A stretch of DNA of 64,000 nucleotides from Oopsacas minuta (taxonomy: Eukaryota > Porifera > Hexactinellida > Lyssacinosida > Leucopsacidae): the NCBI GenBank assembly GCA_024704765.1, contig JAKMXF010000319.1, positions 285,791 through 349,790 on the forward strand. The letters are read 5' to 3'. Of the stretch, positions 9,168 through 18,930 are shown one piece after another. Numbering within the stretch: the stretch's first letter is position 1; the number at the start of each line of letters is the position of its first letter. The notes under the pieces were generated by a model. It was not told the DNA's origin and did no database searches. It worked only from the letters and a program-made list of their open reading frames with translations. The position numbers and the translations under genes were made by a program.

Positions 9168-10439
9168 ATGGCTAACGTAGAAGTGAAAAGAAAGTTTATC
9201 GAACAAGTAAAAGAGAGTAGAAGTAAGATTAGAGACTGCTTCAAGAAGTCACATGAAGCTCTACAACTCAGAGAGAGTATCCTCCTCTCTCGTATTGATG
9301 AAATCGAGAAAGAGTATAATATCAAAAATGAAGAAATGCAGGAGTTATTGGAAGCTTTGGATAAATCAAAATCGTTAATTGCAAACACTCTGACTTCTAA
9401 TAAACTTAAAGCCACTCATCGAGGACTAGAATCACTAATAAATAAACAGTTCGAGGAACTATCAGCTGATACAGACAATAACATTGAGTTTGAATGGAAC
9501 AACCAATTCGAAGCTGACATACAACAGCTAGGGAGTATTATGCTTAACGGTCAGACTAACAAACCTCCCACTCACACCTTCCCTCCTCATGTAAAGCCTG
9601 TTGTACCTGACTACAAGGCTAAACAGCTGCCTACTGCTTACTATTGTAAGAAATCTACAGACAAGAAAGCTCCAGGAGAACTGAACTATCCCACAGGTAT
9701 AGCAATACATTACCAGACTGGAAATATTTACATAGCGGATTGTAGCAACCATCGTGTGCAAGTATTTAGCAATAATGGACACTATCTCTTCATGTTCAGT
9801 GAGAAGATGAACAACCCAATAGGTATCTGTATAACTCAGAATATGGTGTTTGTTACACAATATAGTGGTAATTGCATTAATAAGTACGAGCTAGAAGGGA
9901 AACTAATCAAGAGTGTTGGCAGGAATGGGAGTGGGGAAGCTCAGTTCTACAGTCCACGAGGTCTAGATGTCTCTGATAGAAACAACAATGTGTATGTATG
10001 TGATTCCAGTAATAAAAGAGTTCAAATCTTAACTCAAGAACTCCAGTTCCATTCCATGCTAGGAAGAGATTTGTTTAAGTATCCACTAGACGTTAAGGTT
10101 ACAACAGACAAAGTATTGGTGCTAGATAGCAGTGATCCGTGTATGTTTGTGTTTACTTCTGATCACGTTCTAACCAACAAACTGATAACTAGAGGTGATG
10201 GCAAACAAACAACCCATCCAAACTGTTTCGACATAGACAGATACTATAACATCATTATGAGTGACTACGATAATCACTGTGTGTACGTATTCAATCGGGA
10301 GGGAGAACAGATACACAAGTTTGGGAAGAAAGGTCAGGGTATCGGGGAGTTCATTAATCCCTGTGGAATAGCATTAGACAACACAGGACACATTATAGTT
10401 GTGTGTGATAAGAATACTAATTGTCTCCAATTCTTCTAA
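9168..10439 (+). CDS. Coiled-coil/NHL-repeat protein, array copy 1
   Basis: 423 residues. Residues 1-105 are charged and helical, a predicted coiled coil rich in K, E, R and S. A linker (about 106-165) has a Pro-rich THTFPP segment. Six NHL blades (about 170-423) follow, each with a P-x-G-I and a D-x-x-N-x-R-V type turn or their equivalent, making a six-bladed beta propeller. Unlike TRIM-NHL proteins there is no RING finger or B-box, so ubiquitin ligase activity is not indicated. There is no signal peptide or membrane segment, so it is probably cytoplasmic. NHL propellers bind RNA or protein through the top face. The start is the ATGGCTA shared by the array. The promoter side differs from copies 2-6. 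The family is certain; the function is unknown. Confidence 0.9.
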   Translation: MANVEVKRKFIEQVKESRSKIRDCFKKSHEALQLRESILLSRIDEIEKEYNIKNEEMQELLEALDKSKSLIANTLTSNKLKATHRGLESLINKQFEELSADTDNNIEFEWNNQFEADIQQLGSIMLNGQTNKPPTHTFPPHVKPVVPDYKAKQLPTAYYCKKSTDKKAPGELNYPTGIAIHYQTGNIYIADCSNHRVQVFSNNGHYLFMFSEKMNNPIGICITQNMVFVTQYSGNCINKYELEGKLIKSVGRNGSGEAQFYSPRGLDVSDRNNNVYVCDSSNKRVQILTQELQFHSMLGRDLFKYPLDVKVTTDKVLVLDSSDPCMFVFTSDHVLTNKLITRGDGKQTTHPNCFDIDRYYNIIMSDYDNHCVYVFNREGEQIHKFGKKGQGIGEFINPCGIALDNTGHIIVVCDKNTNCLQFF

Positions 10440-10997
10440 CTGACTGAAGAATTGTTTATAATTTGTACTAATTAGTGAAATAGTTTATTGTTTATCATTT
10501 TGTTTACTTTATTGATAATGATTATTTCCAGTTTTGTATATTTTATCTTATCTAAAGTGAAAGTTAATTGTGTTAAGGAAAAATGACATAAAAATAGGTT
10601 AAGATTGTCGGTACAGGTTCTAATTTTAGATTTTTTGGGTTAAGATATTCTTTAGTTTGGCATTGGCTATGGTTTTGGTATTTCAATTTCCTATTCATTT
10701 ACTTGTCTATCTAGTATCTAACTTGGAGAAATTGTAGCTTGCATTACTTTCAATTACACACAATTGATGGAATTATACACTCCCTCCCTATGAGGCTATG
10801 ACACGCATTTGTAATACAAATATGATACTTTGATTACTACCCCCTTTGGATTCAAGACATTATCAAATGTTTTGACAATACGTAGTATCTGATTGCTGTA
10901 GAACTTGTATAAGACGCACCCCCTTGGGAAAACCAATTTAGTTGTTACTATATGAGTTGCACTCCATTTAGTTAATTCCCTGCTCCAGCTCAATGTA
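10440..10997 (+). other. Conserved 3' flank of NHL unit 1
   Basis: Starts actgactgaagaattg after the stop. A near-identical flank follows all six array genes. It is part of the duplicated unit and includes the probable 3' UTR, but no single polyadenylation site can be fixed. Confidence 0.6.
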
Positions 10998-11638
10998 CAG
11001 TGAAACTTTCTGACGACCCGATTGTGGATTTCAGTGTGGTATTGTGTCAAAATCACCATTTTCCCGTATATATGTAGTTCATATTATGTCTTACTATTGT
11101 TTCGTATTGCTAGTCACACTGTAGCGTTAAAATATTTCATTCTGCTACATATTGCTTATCCTGAACACCACGTCATCACTGCAAGGGCTGCCACCCAGGC
11201 TCTCCTCGACCTGGAGATATTCTTTCAGGATCAGGGGAAGCAGGTCGACGCTGAGTGGTGCGCAGTACACGCTCACGAGGTCAGAAAGGTGACAGAAAAG
11301 CTTCAGAAGCAGACAAAGATTAGCCAATTCTTCTCCCAATATTAGTGTAGGTTCTGTGTAGCACATATTTCCCCTCAGAGGCGGATTGAGTTGATTTCTT
11401 GTTCACTTACGTAGCATTTATATTGTTTTATATTCGATAGTTATTGCGAAAATACAAATTTATTGAGTTGATTTTAGTATTGATGTCCCCATTGCTTAGG
11501 GGATTTTAGTATTATTTCTATGCGAGCTGAGAGGATTAGATTTTCAGGGTTTGCCCCGATTCTCCGATTCTAGAGGTTCATTTGTATGGGAAAATATTTT
11601 CATGAGCTTCAAGTGCCCCGATTCTAGAGGTTTCTCTG
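10998..11638 (+). mobile_element. Degenerate pogo/Tigger-like element in unit 1
   Basis: Left end CAGTGAAAC; right end, reversed, CAGAGAAACCTCTAGAATCG; TA on both sides. The interior keeps the tail of a pogo-type transposase ORF (to 11345) with ITARAATQALLDLEIFF and the C-terminal KISQFFSQ, like the S-x-F-F end of Tigger proteins. The catalytic part is gone. Paralogous copies lie at 18512, 30212, 37217 and 42811. Confidence 0.72.
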
Positions 11639-12479
11639 TAATAAGCATTGGATATTTTCTGTGCCAACTAATAATAATATTCTTCTAACATTTCAGAATT
11701 GCTAATATTTTTTTTATTCTTATTCGTCTTTGTAACTAAGATATTCTTGTAAATCGATGTCTTTCAATCTCCATAAATGAATCTTATTCACGCTTATTCT
11801 CTGCTTTATAACTAAAAATATTTATTTTATACATCAGAGTAATTATATTATAGTTTAATATACTTTTAGTATTCAATATGGTAAATGGTTGAATACTTTT
11901 GTCCTTTATCTGTATGTATGTTTTGGCTCTGCTGTTAACACCTTTTGAGATTAAGACGTCACTACGAGTATACATGCTAAATTTGGTGTCTAGTTCTGCA
12001 TCTGTCATTTGGAATCTTTCTGATGTGTATATTTTCACACCTTTGACACCTCTGTATTTTATCCCAATCAGATTGTAGGGTGATATAATTATACATAAAT
12101 ACATAAAATTAGTTCTGGTGGAGTGTTTGTAATTTAATTAGCTCTGTAATGTATTTGTATTGATGTAGACTGTAATTGTATTGGTCAATACGTTCTATTT
12201 TATATATATATTTATACTGATTTATCATATGATTAAGCATATTTTGGCACCTTTTCCTGAACATCTCAAAATTATCCTAGAGATTAGCTTCCACTTGTTA
12301 ATAGTGGTAAACAGAGACGTAGAATTAGATTTTAGTATTTTAAATGTCTAATAAGATTAGTAAATTTCAATTTTATCTTTCTTTGATAAAATGAATATTT
12401 AATAGAATAGCAAACTTTCAATAATCCACTAAAGTTAATTTGGTGAAATTTAAGTCTGCTGCAAATTACCAACAAGGGA
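11639..12479. other. Spacer 1, shared unit sequence
   Basis: Duplicated-unit DNA also seen at 43511-43941 with 46779-47110, and in part at 26360-26880 and 34972-35220. It holds the end of a Tc1-like family (gaatacttttgtcc near 11890), the 36-bp inverted segment (11955-11990) and a TA-rich tract (about 12200-12215). Confidence 0.55.
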
Positions 12480-12960
12480 CGTGCCTAAAGTACGTGACGT
12501 GACCTTGCAGCAACCTCCCAAACTGTGTAACTATATGTTTTATGAATAAGATAACACCACCTGTATATTCAGAACGTATGGTGTTTTGCTTGCTCCTTGT
12601 GTGATCGCTTTTTGGAACCTAAAACACAAGCATTTTGACGACCTCTGAGGTAAGTATATCGCTAGCATATCGGAAACCAATCCAGTGAAATAGGACCCCT
12701 TACTAATTTCTCACACTAGCTATAATACGCCATAGAGATGGTTCGTTGGCTATTGTGTATAGTCATCAGGCCACCCTTAACGGCCTACAACAAAGCTTTA
12801 GATACGATGTCCTTGAATCAATCACTATTGGTCAAATTTAGACACAAACGTATACTCGGAAATTCTTGGTTTGAATAGAGTATTCGGTGTTCTGACAGGT
12901 TAAATATTGGCTAATAGCTTAACATGATTTGAATGCACACCGCAGCGGTGTAAAATGAGA
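12480..12960 (+). promoter_or_regulatory. X module: candidate NHL promoter and 5' untranslated exon
   Basis: A 480-bp block closely repeated at 47870-48340 and partly upstream of copy 1. It contains a strong splice-donor match, GAG/GTAAGTAT, with GT at 12650-12651, conserved in the second copy. Copies 2-6 all have an acceptor-like ttccttacag about 110 bp before their ATG (16567-16576 in copy 2). Together these could form a 5' UTR intron of about 3.9 kb in copy 2, with the Ginger-like element inside it. Transcription has not been shown. Confidence 0.4.
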
Positions 12961-13189
12961 GTTAGTAAAGAATAGGTATTCTATTACCAGATAGCCATAT
13001 GCGATGTATTATTTGCAAATAGGTTATCGTATCCGAGGAATCGAATGGGGCAACCAAATTTCTTCTATGGCTTTTAGATTTCTGGACATGACGTCATCAC
13101 ATATTATGATGACGTCGCATTTTAAAAATTATTTAATAAAACTCATAGAAATTTCCACTTCTTAAGAAAAATCTCCTATTCTGTATATG

Positions 13190-15570
13190 TGTTACACGCA
13201 AATCGTGAAATTGCCCATTTCATTGAATAGATATTTGGTTACTCATTTCATGTAATGGTCTTTTCAAATTATTGCACACTTCATGAAATGTGCAATGCTG
13301 TTTATCTAAAGATTTTCGAGAATATGCACTTATAATTCTATGAGGAAACATGATGAAAAAACAAATTATATGAATAAGAAGTGAGAAAATATTTAGGAAA
13401 TAACTTGAGAAAACAACTTAGTCTGTCTGTTTTCAATACGTACTAATCTATGTTGTCACATGATCCTTTCCCATGACAAGCACTGTTGCATATTAGCCCT
13501 GCCTTTAAACAAGAGCAACGTTTTGTTAAACAATTGCTCTTGCAATGACATCTGCGAAATCCCTGACCACCACATATGCTCTGTACTCGAACAATTTCGC
13601 GAATCGATAATTCTTCATCTGGTATGTGTTCCGAATTCTGTCCAGTAAATTTGATAAATTCGACTTGATTTCTTGCAAGTTGGCCTCTTATTTTGCAGTT
13701 CTAGTTCCTATTTGATAACCTCTCTGATCAAATTCCCAAACAATCCCAATTATATTTGGTGGATCACCTTTGCTTCGATCAAACTGGGATACAGGCACAG
13801 CAACACTATCACCGATACGAAGAGGACGCAGGGTGCGAGTACTGCGTGCAATCATTTTTTTGGCTTGTTTTTGGATACCTTTGCAAGCTTCTATTCGTGC
13901 ACGTCTTGCCGGATGGCTATCATTTCCTCTAAAGTCCGAGAGTAGAGAATTAGAAACATTTGTATGATGCAATTCTGGATCTTTTCCTCGTATTAAATCA
14001 CTAAGAATCTCTTCAGCACTGTCATTACCTAGTGGAGTTGTGGTACATGGAAATAAATGAATACTTTCATTCGCCAGTGAAGATTCTGCCATTGGAGTAG
14101 ATGAGTTCTTTCATTGTCCAGTGAAGATTCTGCCATTGAGGGGGGTAGATGATTACTTTCAGCATCAGGATTGTCATTACCAGGTGAAACTATAGTTTCT
14201 GGATTATTAGAATTAACATCTCCGTTTTCAACTTCACAGATTTGAATTTCAAGATCTTCCTCCAATATACCTGTAAATATTTTATCGAGAAAATCTGTTG
14301 GTAGAATACTTTTCAATCCACAACGTGGTCTGTTACCAGTCATTGCTTTATACGGTTCCATTCCTGTTGCTTCATGATATGAAGTGTTCATAGACCATTG
14401 CACAAAACGGATCCCATAGCTCCATTTGGATGTACTATTATCTCGCATCCAAGCCATCAATTGAGTCTTCATGTCACCATTGCTCCGCTCGACTGATCCT
14501 TGACTTTGGGGATGACGTGGACGTCCATTCACAAGAAAAAGTTCTGGCCAAAGAGTTGAAAGTTCTTGAATCACTTGTCCCGTAAATTCACGACCATTAT
14601 CTGATTGTAAGATATTTGGTGCACCAAAGTCTCGGGAAATCAAAAGCAATTGATTTGCAACTTCTGTAGCTGTTTTTCTTTGTTGAGGACGAATAACATG
14701 GAATTTTGTTAGATATTCCATGTAATGTAATATAAATCTGAAATTACCATCTTGGATTGTTTGCATATTAACAAGATCCACCTGGCCACGTTCATTTAAG
14801 TCTTTCACTGTTAGAGGACGTATAACTACGTCAGAAGCAGTCTCTCGTCTTGCTCTCTTCTCTACACATCTTTCGCAACGTTTTATATATTCCTGGACAA
14901 GGTAACGCGGGATATTGGCAAATTTATCTTGTATCTTTTTGTGAGTTTTCTTTTCACCTCCATGGCCTGTTGCGATATGCATAGAAAATATTATATTAAT
15001 AACTTCCTCTTTTGTTGCCATGTATTTTCCATTCCGCTTAGTAACCTTAGCAACAGATCCAATAGATACTAAGGAATAAACATTCAATATATTGTAACAT
15101 TCTCTTGGAAGAGATTTTCCCGTTTTTCCACGTCTCAAGACATCGACGACGTATTTTTCATAATTCTTATCCCATAGAGTTTGATTTTCTGCCACTATCT
15201 CCTCCATATCTATGATTAATTCACCAAAAAGAAAAACGAAAGCATTGATGTTCCCGAATTGAGATCATTTATAAATGAAGAATGCTTTGATATGCACTCA
15301 TAACTACGTGTTATTAGGACAACATTATATTCAATAAGGAAGAGTGTAATCATAATTGGTGTTAAAATTGATTATTTATGAATAACATGTTACTAAGACA
15401 ACAGCATTGCACATTTCATGAAGTGTGCAATAATTTGAAAAGACCATTACATGAAATGAGTAACCAAATATCTATTCAATGAAATGGACAATACAATTGC
15501 CCATTTCACCCATTGAGCAATTTGTTTGCCCAATACATGAAATGGGCATTTTCACGATTTGCGTGTAACA
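13190..15570 (-). mobile_element. Integrase-encoding DNA transposon (Ginger-like), 2.38 kb
   Basis: Ends are long inverted repeats starting TGTTACACGCAAATCGTGAA. They extend about 120-170 bp with internal subrepeats around catttcatgaaatg, and the right arm carries one extra subrepeat. One retroviral-type integrase gene sits inside on the minus strand. Terminal inverted repeats plus an integrase, without reverse transcriptase, fit Ginger-type elements related to KRBA2-like host proteins. The right flank rejoins shared spacer sequence at 15571. Confidence 0.78.
13443..15207 (-). pseudogene. Integrase-type transposase with cysteine-rich tail, frameshifted
   Basis: The N-terminal reading frame (15207-14029) has an H2C2-type zinc motif (His82, His89, Cys111, Cys114) and an integrase core with D144, D203 and E240 in DLVNM, SDNGREF and GSVERSNGDMK. 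A second frame (14092-13688) carries the C-terminal IGDSVAVPVSQFDRSKGD region. A third frame down to the stop at 13445-13443 encodes a compact Cys tail, CHCKSNC-LTKRCSC-LKAG-LICNSAC. Two frameshifts therefore separate three parts of one protein. MAESSL-NE is repeated near the first shift, so an internal duplication may have caused it. The three catalytic residues survive, but the gene is broken. Confidence 0.82.
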
Positions 15571-15766
15571 TATATATAAACTGATTTATCATATGATTAA
15601 GCATATTTTCACATCTTTTTATGAACATCCCAATATTATCCTAGAGATTAGCTTCCACTTGTTGAATAGTGGTAAACAGAGACGTAGAATTAGATTTTTA
15701 GTATTTTAAATGTCTAACAAGATTAGTAAATTTCAATTTTATCTTTCTTTGATAAAATGATTATTT
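15571..15766. repeat. Shared spacer block (copy in front of NHL 2)
   Basis: Begins tatatataaactgatttatc; near-identical blocks occur at about 12200-12400, 26653-26845, 34972-35165 and 46915-47110. It ends exactly where the 686-bp element is inserted. Non-coding. Confidence 0.6.
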
Positions 15767-16452
15767 GGACCATATACAATACTATACTTGTTTATCATCC
15801 CCGCCCGACCCATTTCATCTCCCTCCTCGGCAATTTTTATTTTAATACATATCTTTATTTAATACTTATATTCGCAAATGAGCATCTTCGAAACAAGCTA
15901 ATTATTTAACACTAGCGCCCTTCGCTTGCTAGGCCGCTGAGCAGTGTGCCTAATCAGGTAATTTTTCGAAGATCCAAAAAGGTGGCAATGGCATCATAAT
16001 TTCGTCAGGCATGAATTTTCGTCCAAGACTCAAACCTGTCCGAGTCAGGCCCAAATACCCCTCCCTGTATGGCAAAAATCAGCCCTGGGGTGTGCACTAC
16101 ATTTTTATTATTATTATTTTTTATCATTATTCTTATATAGAATTATAGATTAATCGCATTTGAATAATATTGATTATTGTAGTATAACCACAATAAGCAT
16201 AACGTAACAAAACGTTGGTAATTCTTAATAATTTGGTTAAACACAGTGTATTTTACTGATTGTTTTTTCTGCGTATAATTATAAGCTATCTCACCTACCC
16301 TACTTGAGAGTTCCAGTTTTTTCAATTTTACTCTTCTAAATTTCATAGATACATATTAGTGAAATTATGCTAAGCAAAAATTAAAAATAAGATGCCGCCC
16401 CTATTTCGCAGAAAAAAAGGGATGAGAAACAAGTAATTTGTTTTATATGGCC
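15767..16452. mobile_element. Harbinger-like MITE, 686 bp (copy A)
   Basis: Left end GGACCATATAC..., right end ...TATATGGCC followed by TTA. The ends are inverted, sharing acttgttt(c/a)tcatccc about 25 bp inside. Target TTA suggests PIF/Harbinger-type insertion. A 685-bp copy with the same flanks is at 47111-47795 and a 308-bp relative at 56447-56754. No transposase. Confidence 0.62.
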
Positions 16453-16685
16453 TTAGTAGAATAGCAAACTTTCAATAATCCACTAAAGTTAATTTGGTGA
16501 AATTAAGCCTGAACAGACGGAGATTTTAGATTTTATTAGAAATATCTCTTTTGTGTAAATTTGATATTCCTTACAGGAAGATGGTTATTATATATTAGGC
16601 ATTATTTGTATGTTTATACATTACTCAAATTACAACTAAATATTTGTAGATATTATTCAGAATTATCAAATTGAACAGACAAGAA
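16453..16685 (+). promoter_or_regulatory. Conserved leader of NHL copy 2
   Basis: Starts with agtagaatagcaaactttc and is nearly identical in copies 2-6. It contains an acceptor-like ttccttacag ending at 16576, a TATATATTAGGC block and the Kozak-side gacaagaaATGG. Copy 2 has lost one A before the ATG, which opens five upstream in-frame codons. Confidence 0.5.
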
Positions 16686-17951
16686 ATGGCTAGCGTAGAA
16701 GTGAAAAGAAAGTTTATCGAACAATTAAAAGAGAGTAGAAGTAAGATTAGAGACTGCTTCAAGAAGTCACATGAAGCTCTACAATTCAGAGAGAGTATCC
16801 TCCTCTCTCGTATTGATGAAATCGAGAAAGAGTATAATATCAAAAATGAGGAAATGCTGGAATTATTGGAAGCTTTGAATAAATCAAAATCGTTAATTAC
16901 AAACACTCTGACTTCTAATAAACTTAAAGCTACTCATCGAGGAATAGAAATACTAATAAATAAACAGATCGAGGAACTATCAGTCGATACAGACAGAAGT
17001 ATTGAGTTTGAATGGAACAACCAATTCGAAGCTGACATTGAACAGCTAGGGAGTATTATGCTTAACGGTCAGACTAACAAACCTCCCACTCACACCTTCC
17101 CTCCTCAAGTGAAGCCTGTTGTACCTGACTACAAGGCTAAACAGCTGCCTACTGCTTACTGCTGTAATAAATCTACAGACAAGAAAGCTCCAGGAGGACT
17201 GAATTGTCCCACAGGTATAGCAATACATTACCAAACTGGAAATATTTACATAGTGGATTGTAGCAACCATCGTGTGGAAGTATTTAGCAATAATGGACAC
17301 TATCTCTTCATGTTCAGTGAGACGATGAACCGACCATTTGGTATCTGTATATCTCAGAATAAAGTGTTTGTTACACAATGGAGTGGTAATTGCATTAATA
17401 AGTACGAGCTAGAAGGGAAACTAATCAAGAGTGTTGGTAGTCAAGGGAATGGAGAAGCTCAGTTCAACAATCCATGCGGTCTGGATGTCTCTGATAGAAG
17501 TAGCAATGTGTATGTTTGTGATTGTTATAATGACAGAGTTCAAATCTTAACTCAAGAACTCAAGTTCCATTCCATGCTAGGAATAGACTTGTTTAAGGCT
17601 CCACGTGACGTTAAGGTTGCAAGAGATAGGGTATTGGTGCTAGATGCGAGTGATCTGTGTATGTTTGTGTTCAATTCAGAACATGTTCTAACTAACAGAC
17701 TGATAACTAGAGGTGGTGGCAAACAAACAATCAATCCATTATGTTTCGACATAGACAGAGACTATAACATCATCATGAGTGACTACGATAATCACTGTGT
17801 GTACGTATTTAATCAGGAGGGAGAACAGATACACAAGTTTGGGAAGGAAGGTCAGGGTATCGGGGAGTTCTATCGTCCCTGGGGAATAGCATTAGACAAC
17901 ACAGGACACATAGTTGTGTGTCAGAAGAATAATTGTCTCCAATTCTTCTAA
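16686..17951 (+). CDS. Coiled-coil/NHL-repeat protein, array copy 2
   Basis: 421 residues from the conserved ATGGCTAGCG. An in-frame ATG at 16671 arises only because this copy lost one base in its leader, so the longer start is unlikely to be native. The architecture is the same as copy 1: N-terminal coiled coil, linker, six NHL blades, no RING or B-box. It is a mosaic. Blade text around KSVGSQGNGEAQFNNPCG matches copy 4 exactly. From about residue 318 to the end, including the two-residue-shorter tail and the actgcctgaag 3' flank, it matches copy 5 almost base for base. GIEILINKQ and SVDTDR near residues 87-104 match copy 6. This indicates gene conversion or unequal crossing-over within the array. 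Confidence 0.9.
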   Translation: MASVEVKRKFIEQLKESRSKIRDCFKKSHEALQFRESILLSRIDEIEKEYNIKNEEMLELLEALNKSKSLITNTLTSNKLKATHRGIEILINKQIEELSVDTDRSIEFEWNNQFEADIEQLGSIMLNGQTNKPPTHTFPPQVKPVVPDYKAKQLPTAYCCNKSTDKKAPGGLNCPTGIAIHYQTGNIYIVDCSNHRVEVFSNNGHYLFMFSETMNRPFGICISQNKVFVTQWSGNCINKYELEGKLIKSVGSQGNGEAQFNNPCGLDVSDRSSNVYVCDCYNDRVQILTQELKFHSMLGIDLFKAPRDVKVARDRVLVLDASDLCMFVFNSEHVLTNRLITRGGGKQTINPLCFDIDRDYNIIMSDYDNHCVYVFNQEGEQIHKFGKEGQGIGEFYRPWGIALDNTGHIVVCQKNNCLQFF

Positions 17952-18511
17952 CTGCCTGAAGAATTCTTTATAATTTGTACTAATTAGTGAAATAGTTTAT
18001 TGTTTATAATTTTGTTTACTTTATTGATAATGATTATTTCCAGTTTTGTAGAGTTTATCTTATCTAAAGTGAAAGTTAATTGTGTTAAGGAAAAATGACA
18101 TAAAAATAGGTTAAGATTGTCGGTAGAGGTTCTAATTTTAGATTTTTGGGTTTAAAACATTCTTTAGTTTGGCATTGGCTATGGTTTTGGTATTTCTTCA
18201 ATTTCCTATTCATTTACTTGTCTATCTAGTATCTAACTAGGAGAAATTGGAGTTTGTATTTCTTTCAATTACACACAATTGATGGAATTACACACTCCCT
18301 CCCTATGAGGCTATGACACGCATTTGTAATACAAACATGATACTTTGATTAGTACCCCCTTGGATTCAAGACATTATCAAATGTTTTCATAATACGTAGT
18401 ATCTGATTGCTGTAGAACTCGTATAAGACGCACCTCCTTAGGAATACCAGTTTAGTTGTTACTATCCAAGTTGTACTCCATTTAGTTATTTCCCTCCTCC
18501 AGCTCAAGGGA
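17952..18511 (+). other. Conserved 3' flank of NHL unit 2
   Basis: Begins actgcctgaag, a variant shared only with copy 5. Otherwise close to the flank of copy 1. Confidence 0.55.
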
Positions 18512-18930
18512 CAGTGAAACCTCTGGAATCGTGGCATGTGGGATACTGTGAAAATTTCTGACCACCCGATTGTGGAATTTCCACGATTGTGGATTTCAGT
18601 GTGGTATTGTGTCAAAATGACCATTTTCCGTATACATGTAGTTCATATTATGTCATACTATTGTTTCGTTAAAATATTTCATTCTGCTACATATTGCTTA
18701 TCCTGAATACCACGTCATCACTGCAAGGGCTGCCACCTAGGCTCTCCTCGACCTGGAGATATTCTTTCGGGTTCAGGATAAGCACGTCGACGCTGAGTGG
18801 TGCGCAGTACACGCTGACGAGGTCAGAAAGGTTGCAGAAAAGCTTCAGACGCAGACAATGATTAGCTAATTCTTCTCGCAATGTTAGTGTGGGTTCTGTG
18901 TAGCACATGGTTCCCCTCAGACGCGTAATG
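18512..18930 (+). mobile_element. Tigger-like remnant in unit 2, 3' part missing
   Basis: Left end CAGTGAAACCTCTGGAATCG and the transposase-tail region align with the unit 1 copy. The right end is missing: sequence switches near 18930 to the transposase/OTU element. Confidence 0.62.

Noticed and set aside
9134-9415. Antisense ORF of about 93 residues over the start of each NHL gene
   Set aside because: Open in several copies only because the sense strand is conserved; Ser/Leu-rich composition mirrors Lys/Glu/Arg codons of the coiled coil.
9528-9860. Antisense ORF of about 110 residues over the first NHL blades
   Set aside because: A shadow of the sense gene repeated in several copies at the same place, with no family resemblance.
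16671-16685. Upstream ATG giving NHL copy 2 five extra residues
   Set aside because: Exists only because of a one-base loss in the leader; the ATG at 16686 is conserved in all six copies.
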